From contig DCAA01000035.1 in assembly GCA_002311345.1 (NCBI GenBank), positions 662-5,887 of the forward strand: a stretch of 5,226 nucleotides of DNA, written 5' to 3'. The translations under genes were made by a program, and so were the position numbers. Numbering within the stretch: position 1 is the stretch's first letter; every line of letters begins with the position of its first letter. Shown one piece after another: positions 1 to 5,226 of the stretch. The notes below the pieces were generated by a model. The model did not search any database. It was given only the letters and a program-made list of their open reading frames with translations, and was not told the origin of the DNA. The DNA is from Planctomycetes bacterium UBA1146. Lineage in GTDB: Bacteria; Planctomycetota; UBA8108; UBA1146.

Positions 1-3000
1 CGTGAAGTGGTCTTCAGCTACGATGGGGACGATCACCTCTCCGAGGCACGTTCGCCTGTTGTCCTCGGCACTGTCACCAGCAACGACTTCCCTGATGGCA
101 TCCGGGAACAATACGGCTACAACGAAGCGGCGCTGCCCGATCACCTGACCGATGTGATCTTCGCCAACGAGGTCGAGGATGGATCTCTCATCCCGGCGAT
201 CATCAACAACTACGGCACCGATGCTGGCATTCCTGCCACCTTTGGCCGCATCATCAGTCAGCAGGTGGGCGGCACCAATGCTTCTGGCATCACCGTCGGC
301 GGCACCCTCTTGTTTGGCTATAACCCGGCCCCGATCGGCGTTCCTTCCGGCACCGTCATCCTGACCATCGTCACCGACCGCAACGGCAACGTCACCCGCT
401 ACAGCTACAACGCCACCGGTCACCTGCTGAGAAAAGAGGAACTGGACCCGGTGGTGCTGGAACCGTTCAAGACCACCTTCCAGTTCAACATCGATGGCGA
501 GGTAACCAGTTTCAAACAGCCGATGGCCAACGAGATCCAGTACAACTACGACGTAGGCAACCCCAGCCGTTTCAGCCAGGGCAACCTGCTCGAAGTCCGC
601 CGGATCGCCGACACCGTCCGCGGCGATGGTTTCGGAAACCGCATCAATAACATCGTCACCACCTTCCGCTACGAACCGCTCTTCAACCTGCCGCTGACCT
701 CGACCGAACCGCGCGGTACCGACGATGAATACGTACCGCAAAACGGCGGCCCCTGGAGCCCCGAGCGCTACCGAACCACCTTCACCTACGACTGGCAGGA
801 GGGTGCGGCGGCACCGGCGGTGGCGGCAGAATGGGACATCTCCATCGATGTTGATTTGCTCAATCTCGGCGACCAGAACGATGACGGTGCGACCGACCAG
901 CAGATGGGACTGCTGATCCGGACCGATGCACCGACCGTGAACTTGCTGGCGGGATCGAACCAGGCGTTGGCCGAGGGAGACACCGAGCAAGAACGGATCA
1001 CCCGCATCGAGAACAACGACTTCGGCCAGCCAATCCGGATCACCGACCCCCTCGAGAGTGTGGTCGAGTTCAGTTACTTCCCCGAAAACGACCCTGATGG
1101 CGATGGTCTCGACCCCATCGCCGGTCAAGATCCGGTCACCGGCGGCTACAGTTCCGGCTCCGTGGCTGACCCTGCCGGTCTGGCCATCTCCTCCAGCATC
1201 ACCCGCAACCGCCGTGGCGAGGTGCTCACCAGTACCGACCCCAAAGGGAACGTCTACAGTTTCACCTACAACAATCTCGACTGGCCGATCCGCAGCGAGG
1301 ATCCCAGAGTCGATCCCTCCCAGATCCACGGCTATTTGCGCGAGACCATCTTCGATGCCAACGGCGATGCCATCGAGAGAGCCATCGAGAACTGGACGAT
1401 GGAAGACGGGATCCCCATCCAGGTGGCCGCACCCCTCGACCAATTCCGCCACACCAACGACCGCGACATCCTCGGTAACGTCCGTGTGCAGACGGTCGAT
1501 GCTCGCCGTGACAGCGCCATCCCGGCCTCGGCGGAGGCGGAGTTCCTCGAGACGCAGATCACTCGAGATAACAACGAGAACGTCACCGAGGTGAAGAGTC
1601 CGATGGCGGTGCTAGCAGTTCCCGGTGATACCGATGAGTTCAACATCGTCGGCAACAGTTTCGACGCCAGAGATCTGCTGAGATCCCAGACGCGCGGTCT
1701 CGGTTCGGCCAACCCCTCGACCTGGACCTTCCGCCGTGACCGCAACGGCAACCGGATCAGCACCGCCGATGCGGTCGACAACGATGGCGATGCTCTGACC
1801 GACAAGAGTTTCACCACCTTCGACGGCTTTGATCGTCCGGTGCAGTTCATCGATCGCGCCGACAACGAGATGCGTCTCACTCTTGATCCGGCCAGTCTGG
1901 TGATTCGAAAAGCACAACGCGGTCCTGCCGATGGATCTGGCGGACCGAATGTGCCACTGGCAGGCAGCAACCGGCTCTTTGACGAGGCCGGAGGCCTGTT
2001 CCAGCTCGATGCCGATCTCTTCATCCCCGGTTTTCCCGCGGGCATTCCAGGGGCCATCCTCGAAGACGGTCCGCTGACCCCTGGCGATAACAAGATCACC
2101 ACCCGCTTCGAACGCGATGCAGCCGGTTTCTCCACCTTCCGCCTCGAAGATGACGGCCACTTCTACCAGACGATCCGTGATGCGGTGCACCGGATCACCA
2201 CCCGCACCCTGCCGCTGATCGATGGCACCGATCCCACTGTTCCTCCCCAGAGAACCCGCACCGAGCTCTGTTTAGATGCCAACGGCAACCCGCTGAAGGT
2301 AAACAAGATCCATACCAGTCCCGAGGGTTTCGCATCGCCGACTACGCTGGTTCACCACACCATGGTCGATTCCCTCAACCGCGGCATTCGTTTCCGCGAC
2401 CCGGAGGGCAACACCACCTACGTCGATCTCGACAGCCGTAACAACGTTGTCGCCCGTTACGATGCGGTCGCCGGCCTCGGCCTGATCCCGTTCGAGGATC
2501 CGTGCCTCGGGACGACGGACAATCTCGTCTCCAACTTGCGTGGAAACGGCGTGTTCACCTTCTTCGACGGCGCCAATCGTCCCTGGATGACCCGCTATGA
2601 GATGCACCTTGGAGGAACAGGAACCTCTCCTCTCGACACCTCGAATCCGTTCATCCCCTCCGGGATCTTCGAAACGGTAACGGAGCGGGATGCCAATAGC
2701 CGCCTCTCAAAACGCATCGACGGCATGGGAAATATCACATCCTTCAACCATGACCTTTTCAATCGCAAGACCGGCCGCACCCACGCCGATGGCGGTTCAC
2801 GCAGTTGGAGTTTCGATCTCGATCATCAACTGACCGGTAGCACCGACGAAAACGGCAGCGAACACGCCTTCGAGAACGATGCCATCGGCCGAAGGTTGAG
2901 CCACATCATCACCCCCGCCGCGACAATCATCGGTGGAACCGCTTTTCCGATGCTGATCGGCTCGACCGAACAAACGTGGCAGTACAACGGCAGGAGCCAG

Positions 3001-4113
3001 ATCACCCGCTGTACCGACAACAACGATCCTGCCGATCCAGACGACGACGCGATCGTCATATGCACTCCCGATTCTCTGGGACGGTGGGTGCACGAGGAAC
3101 AGGACGGCAACTCTGGCATCCCATTGCAAGGAGGCGCGGGCTCCGGCGACGTCTCATGGGGCTACTCATCCGATGACCTGGCCCAGTTCATCTACCCTGA
3201 CGGGCGTGAAATCTTCATCGGCTCTGATGACCACGACCAGTTCAGTTTCCTTTTCGACGACCAGTTCCGTTACACCGAGTGCTTGATGGGAGACTGCTGC
3301 TGCGACGCAGCCAAAACCACCTGGGAAACGTTCGACGATGTCAGCGGCAACTTCGAGGAGACCTACCGAGAGACCCAGACCCTCGATGCCAACCAGTTGC
3401 CACTATCGACAACCCTGACCAGCACATCAGGTGCGATCGAGGGCGGGTTCAGCATCGATGGCCGCAGGGGAGATCTCCAGGTGACTGCTTGCTCGCAGAA
3501 CTACGGGAGTACGGCCACTGGCGGGACCACTCTACAATTCAACACCCTCAACCTCGATTCTCTCGATCGCACTGAAGTGATAGGGACAGATGACTCACTG
3601 GGGAACTTCCAGGTCCAGTTTGTGACCACCGGTGCAGCCCAGGCGATACGGAACATCGAGGGCTTTGGTTCTGGTCCAAGCGGTTCGGTCGACATCTTCC
3701 GCGATCTCCCTCGCGACGAGGTTCATCAGATCGACCTTCCTGAATACCAGCAAGATGGCAGCCCCGGCAACGGCAATCGCACCGCCGATGCCGAGCACTA
3801 TTACCAATGGGATGGATTCAACCGGCTGCGCACCGTCATCAGCCGTGCGACTCTCGCTGTCATCGCCAGTTACCGCTACGATGCCCATCCAGCCATCTTC
3901 GGCGGCCGACGCATCGAGAAGACCATCACCAACTCGCCGATTGCTGGTCTCGATGGCACCACCCACTTTTACTACGACGGTGCCCACGTTATCGAAGAGA
4001 GCGCCATCGAAAATGGCAACGAACAGGTGACCCGCCAGTTCGTTCACGCCAATCAACCCGATGAGTGGGTAGCGATGGATGTCGACACCGACGACGATGG
4101 GGTGCCCGACCAC
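1..4113 (+). repeat. YD-repeat shell region (degenerate protein repeats)
   Basis: The protein carries many imperfect YD-type repeats of the general form D-x-x-G-N-x-x-x-x-x-Y. Clear units start near 376 (DRNGNVTRYSY), 1237 (DPKGNVYSFTY), 1738 (DRNGNRIS), 2272 (DANGNPLK), 2398 (DPEGNTTYVDLD), 2686 (ERDANSRLSKRIDGMGN), 2845 (DENGSEHAFENDAIGRRL) and about 3800 (YYQWDGFNRL). The repeats are diverged at the DNA level. The longest exact copy I noticed is the 15-mer GACCGCAACGGCAAC at 376-390 and 1738-1752. In solved RHS and TcB-TcC structures such repeats form a spiralling beta-hairpin cocoon. Many units here are separated by long non-repeat inserts, as is usual for large RHS proteins outside Proteobacteria. 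The boundaries are approximate. Confidence 0.8.
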
Positions 4114-5172
4114 CTCTACTTCTATGTGCGCGATTTCAACGAGAACGTCACCCATCTGGTCGATGCCGAGACCGAGACGGTCGAGGAGATCTACTTCTAC
4201 GGCTTCCTCGCCGCACCCAAGATCATCGATCCGATCACTCTCGCCGAGCGTGACCAGAGCAGCGTCGGCAATCCCTATCTGCAGACCGGCAGGCGCTTCG
4301 AACCAGAGACAGGGCTCTACTACTACCGCGCTCGATATCTCCACCCGGTCGATGGCGAGTTCCTCAGCCGCGATCCCATCGGCATGTGGGGCGACAGTTC
4401 CAACCTTGGCAACGGCATTACGTATGTGGGGAATAACCACTTGAACCGACGCGATCCTACAGGCCTTGACGACGACGATAATATTCCTACCCCCCCTGCA
4501 TCGCGCGTAGAGGATACAAACCCACAACGGTGGTCAAAAGGGTGGTCTCCCTGGACGTGGACAGAAATCATTTGGTACGAGACCTATTGCCCTGGAATGA
4601 CTCAGGACGAGTTGATGGAAGAGACCGGCGAGTTGAAGCCGTACCCTCAACCCGGCATGGACCCGCAAGGCGATTTCAGCTCTAGCATGGATAGATCCGG
4701 GGCGGGTTCCTCGGGAATAAGCGTCACGATCAGGATGGAAGACATCGGCGACTGGACGGTGTTTGGTACGAGAGGTTCGAACCCCTGTATCGCCGTGATG
4801 CTCATTAGGCCGGGTGACGTAGCGACCATTATTCACTTCGCAGGCACAGACTCTGTGAAGAGGACGCTGGACGACTTGGATATTCGTCCCGGAACCGATG
4901 TATACATCGCTGGCGGAGCCGGAGCCAAGGACGAGTTCTCCGAAGAAGGGAGACGATTGCTGACTGACCACCAGATCGAGACCTCCAATTATCAGAGGAG
5001 GGAGGTCTTCAACTACTTCAAGGGCAGCTCCAACGGAACGATCAGGGGATCCTGCAAAGACGAGCAGCTCTATATCGACAAAGCGGGCAATTTCCTCACA
5101 CCCGGCAAAAGTCCCCCCCCCCGGATCCCGGGTGGTCTCCCTCAAGTACCTCTCGGGCGATCCCCACATTGA
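1..5172 (+). CDS. RHS/YD-repeat polymorphic toxin protein, 5' truncated, with CheD-like C-terminal tip
   Basis: This frame is open from the first base to a TGA at 5170-5172, about 1,723 codons. The GTG at base 7 is not a credible start, because the YD-like text (VVFSYDGDDHLSEA) is already under way there. The product is an RHS protein. In known members YD repeats build a hollow beta shell that encloses a toxic C-terminal domain, which is delivered to rival or host cells. Visible in order are: degenerate YD repeats (for example DRNGNVTRYSYNATGHL at 376, DPKGNVYSFTYNNLDWPI at 1237 and YYQWDGFNRLRTVI near 3800); Asp-rich loops; a Cys cluster at 3280-3303; the RHS core at 4114-4467 ending in RRDPTGL; and a variable tip of 234 residues. 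The delivery domain is outside the window, so the secretion route is unknown. A ten-C run at 5113-5122 probably displaces the last 20 or so residues from their true frame, so the real stop may be 5192-5194. The RHS identity is very secure; the tip activity is inferred. Confidence 0.93.
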   Translation, partial: REVVFSYDGDDHLSEARSPVVLGTVTSNDFPDGIREQYGYNEAALPDHLTDVIFANEVEDGSLIPAIINNYGTDAGIPATFGRIISQQVGGTNASGITVGGTLLFGYNPAPIGVPSGTVILTIVTDRNGNVTRYSYNATGHLLRKEELDPVVLEPFKTTFQFNIDGEVTSFKQPMANEIQYNYDVGNPSRFSQGNLLEVRRIADTVRGDGFGNRINNIVTTFRYEPLFNLPLTSTEPRGTDDEYVPQNGGPWSPERYRTTFTYDWQEGAAAPAVAAEWDISIDVDLLNLGDQNDDGATDQQMGLLIRTDAPTVNLLAGSNQALAEGDTEQERITRIENNDFGQPIRITDPLESVVEFSYFPENDPDGDGLDPIAGQDPVTGGYSSGSVADPAGLAISSSITRNRRGEVLTSTDPKGNVYSFTYNNLDWPIRSEDPRVDPSQIHGYLRETIFDANGDAIERAIENWTMEDGIPIQVAAPLDQFRHTNDRDILGNVRVQTVDARRDSAIPASAEAEFLETQITRDNNENVTEVKSPMAVLAVPGDTDEFNIVGNSFDARDLLRSQTRGLGSANPSTWTFRRDRNGNRISTADAVDNDGDALTDKSFTTFDGFDRPVQFIDRADNEMRLTLDPASLVIRKAQRGPADGSGGPNVPLAGSNRLFDEAGGLFQLDADLFIPGFPAGIPGAILEDGPLTPGDNKITTRFERDAAGFSTFRLEDDGHFYQTIRDAVHRITTRTLPLIDGTDPTVPPQRTRTELCLDANGNPLKVNKIHTSPEGFASPTTLVHHTMVDSLNRGIRFRDPEGNTTYVDLDSRNNVVARYDAVAGLGLIPFEDPCLGTTDNLVSNLRGNGVFTFFDGANRPWMTRYEMHLGGTGTSPLDTSNPFIPSGIFETVTERDANSRLSKRIDGMGNITSFNHDLFNRKTGRTHADGGSRSWSFDLDHQLTGSTDENGSEHAFENDAIGRRLSHIITPAATIIGGTAFPMLIGSTEQTWQYNGRSQITRCTDNNDPADPDDDAIVICTPDSLGRWVHEEQDGNSGIPLQGGAGSGDVSWGYSSDDLAQFIYPDGREIFIGSDDHDQFSFLFDDQFRYTECLMGDCCCDAAKTTWETFDDVSGNFEETYRETQTLDANQLPLSTTLTSTSGAIEGGFSIDGRRGDLQVTACSQNYGSTATGGTTLQFNTLNLDSLDRTEVIGTDDSLGNFQVQFVTTGAAQAIRNIEGFGSGPSGSVDIFRDLPRDEVHQIDLPEYQQDGSPGNGNRTADAEHYYQWDGFNRLRTVISRATLAVIASYRYDAHPAIFGGRRIEKTITNSPIAGLDGTTHFYYDGAHVIEESAIENGNEQVTRQFVHANQPDEWVAMDVDTDDDGVPDHLYFYVRDFNENVTHLVDAETETVEEIYFYGFLAAPKIIDPITLAERDQSSVGNPYLQTGRRFEPETGLYYYRARYLHPVDGEFLSRDPIGMWGDSSNLGNGITYVGNNHLNRRDPTGLDDDDNIPTPPASRVEDTNPQRWSKGWSPWTWTEIIWYETYCPGMTQDELMEETGELKPYPQPGMDPQGDFSSSMDRSGAGSSGISVTIRMEDIGDWTVFGTRGSNPCIAVMLIRPGDVATIIHFAGTDSVKRTLDDLDIRPGTDVYIAGGAGAKDEFSEEGRRLLTDHQIETSNYQRREVFNYFKGSSNGTIRGSCKDEQLYIDKAGNFLTPGKSPPPRIPGGLPQVPLGRSPH
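4114..4467 (+). other. RHS-associated core domain with DPTGL self-cleavage-type motif
   Basis: This 118-residue segment matches the conserved RHS-associated core. It begins LYFYVRDFNENVTHLVDAET, which corresponds to the usual 'D-x-x-G-N-V-x-x-L-x-D' opening. It continues with GRRFEPETGLYYYRARYL (from about 4288) and FLSRDPIGMWGD (from 4360), then closes with YVGNNHLNRRDPTGL at 4467. In characterised RHS and TccC proteins conserved Arg/Asp residues of this core drive autoproteolysis just after the DPxGL leucine, leaving the toxin tip loose inside the shell. The Arg-Asp pair at 4369-4374 and the Asp of DPTGL at 4453 are both present, so cleavage is expected by homology but not shown. Everything after 4467 is the variable tip. 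Confidence 0.93.
4468..4713 (+). other. Tip linker: acidic start and Trp-rich segment
   Basis: About 82 residues link the core to the predicted toxin domain. It opens with an acidic, Pro-containing stretch (DDDDNIPTPP) directly after the cleavage motif. It then has five Trp within 15 residues (4531-4575, WSKGWSPWTWTEIIW), and continues with a low-complexity Gly/Ser/Pro/Asp section (PQPGMDPQGDFSSSMDRSGAGSS). I do not recognise a known domain here. The Trp-rich part could be an anchor inside the shell, a membrane-active segment or a small independent module. The Ser/Gly-rich end looks like a flexible hinge into the next domain. Confidence 0.5.
5113..5122 (+). repeat. Ten-base poly-C tract inside the toxin coding region
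   Basis: Ten consecutive C follow GGCAAAAGT within the tip. It is the longest homopolymer I see in the window. It encodes Pro-Pro-Pro plus the first base of an Arg codon. Changing its length by one changes the protein end. With ten C the frame stops at 5172 after a Pro/Gly-rich tail. With nine C (or twelve) it reads on to 5194 with a tail that looks like real protein. A tract of this kind is a classic slipped-strand mispairing site and also a classic place for sequencing error. The sequence alone cannot separate these. Confidence 0.9.
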
Positions 5173-5194
5173 GATCGAGGAAGTCATCTGTTGA
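5123..5194 (+). other. Alternative-frame C-terminus of the toxin (likely genuine end)
   Basis: Read from GGA at 5123, this frame gives 23 residues before TGA at 5192-5194: GSRVVSLK, then YLSGDPHIEIEEVIC. It has alternating hydrophobic and charged residues, as in a beta strand, and ends in IEIEEVI. From memory, Thermotoga CheD ends in EQLEIKEI. The annotated frame over the same bases gives a Pro/Gly/Arg tail (RIPGGLPQVPLGRSPH) with no such pattern. I infer that this is the intended end of the protein, reached if the C run has one base fewer or two more, or by a +1 slip. It would make the released tip about 241 residues. Confidence 0.55.
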
Positions 5195-5226
5195 GGTTCT
5201 CGTTGCTCTTCGCTTCCCCCGGCAGG
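5191..5226 (+). CDS. Possible start of a coupled downstream gene (candidate immunity gene), 3' truncated
   Basis: A TTG at 5191 overlaps the alternative toxin stop as TTGA (5191-5194), a layout typical of translationally coupled genes. GAGGAAG at 5177-5183 lies seven bases upstream and matches a Shine-Dalgarno sequence. The frame stays open to the window edge and would begin MRFSLLFASPGR. Polymorphic toxins are normally followed at once by an immunity gene, so the position fits. Only twelve codons are visible and TTG is an uncommon start, so chance is a real alternative. No function can be read from this sequence. Confidence 0.28.
   Translation, partial: MRFSLLFASPGR

Larger units (their letters stand above)
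4714..5194 (+). other. Predicted CheD/CNF-like cysteine deamidase toxin domain
   Basis: The likely role is deamidation of a glutamine in a target protein. I see Thr at 4768, Cys at 4786 and His at 4834, in the context FGTRGSNPCIAVML...IIHFAG. Thr is six residues before Cys and His is 16 after it. From memory, Thermotoga CheD uses Thr21, Cys27 and His44 (-6, +17) in TLGLGSCVAV...AHVMLP, and CNF1 uses Cys866 and His881 (+15). Further on, DVYIAGGAGAKDEF (4897-4938) matches the KIAGGASMF motif of CheD, and DEQLYIDKAGNFLT resembles its late beta hairpin. CheD itself acts on chemoreceptors and is a stand-alone protein of about 160 residues, so a copy fused to an RHS core is best read as a toxin. 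The end at 5194 assumes a frame change at the C run; as written, the frame stops at 5172. The match is by eye, and another cysteine-hydrolase fold is possible. Confidence 0.62.

Noticed and set aside
7..9. GTG at base 7 as the start codon
   Set aside because: The frame is open to the window edge, YD-like protein sequence spans the point, and there is no room to see a ribosome-binding site. The gene is cut by the window.
1058..1594. Plus-strand open frame (178 codons) in another frame
   Set aside because: The product is almost entirely Ser/Pro/Arg/Thr, the typical out-of-frame reading of GC-rich coding DNA, inside a well-supported RHS frame.
1332..2135. Minus-strand open frame (267 codons) and overlapping one at 1612-2190
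   Set aside because: Both sit opposite conserved YD-repeat coding sequence, are Ser/Arg- or Val/Glu-rich, and overlap each other, so they are shadows.
3595..4527. Long open frame on the minus strand (310 codons)
   Set aside because: It lies fully opposite the RHS frame, is rich in Val/Ile/Gly as expected from antisense of Asp/Asn-rich codons, and shows no domain I recognise. It is a codon-bias shadow.
5123..5132. GGATCCCGGG looks like joined BamHI and SmaI sites, hinting at vector polylinker
   Set aside because: The flanks do not match the polylinkers I know, and the bases fit a plausible reading frame (GSRVV). Chance in GC-rich DNA is more likely.
5121..5226. Third frame after the C run, open to the window end
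   Set aside because: It reads as Ser/Arg/Pro-rich text (DPGWSPSSTSRAIPTLRSRK) with no strand pattern, so the 5123-5194 frame is the better alternative tail.

Overview
The window is almost entirely one very large, 5'-truncated gene on the + strand. It encodes an RHS/YD-repeat protein of the polymorphic-toxin type. The reading frame is already open at base 1 and ends at a TGA at 5170-5172. Its true start, and any signal peptide or delivery domain, lie upstream of the window. No RNA gene, insertion sequence, CRISPR array or clear terminator is visible.

Layout: bases 1 to about 4113 encode degenerate YD-type repeats, the RHS shell that wraps and carries a toxin. They are interspersed with Asp/Gly/Asn-rich loops that resemble calcium-binding motifs and with one unusual cysteine cluster. 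Bases 4114-4467 encode the conserved RHS-associated core, which ends in the hallmark DPTGL. From 4468 the sequence is a variable C-terminal tip: an acidic and Trp-rich linker, then a compact domain at about 4714 onward. That domain has the Thr-x5-Cys-x15-His arrangement and the IAGGA motif of CheD, so I read it as a CheD/CNF-like cysteine deamidase (glutaminase) toxin. This was recognised by eye and not by a search.

The most notable spot is a run of ten C at 5113-5122 inside the toxin tip. As written, the frame ends in a low-complexity Pro/Gly tail at 5172. One C fewer (or two more) opens a tail ending in YLSGDPHIEIEEVIC with a stop at 5192-5194. This resembles the last beta strand of CheD. 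That stop overlaps a TTG codon (TTGA, 5191-5194) preceded by GAGGAAG at a good ribosome-binding distance, which could be the start of a coupled immunity gene. The run is therefore either a sequencing/assembly miscount or a phase-variable switch of the toxin tip.

Organism: a GC-rich bacterium, not identifiable from this window. The core string SSVGNPYLQTGRRFEPETGLYYYRARY is, from memory, of a style common in Planctomycetes, Verrucomicrobia and Acidobacteria, but this is a weak inference. If the reading is right, the shell encloses the tip, the core releases it by self-cleavage after DPTGL, the tip modifies a target glutamine, and the downstream gene would protect the producer.
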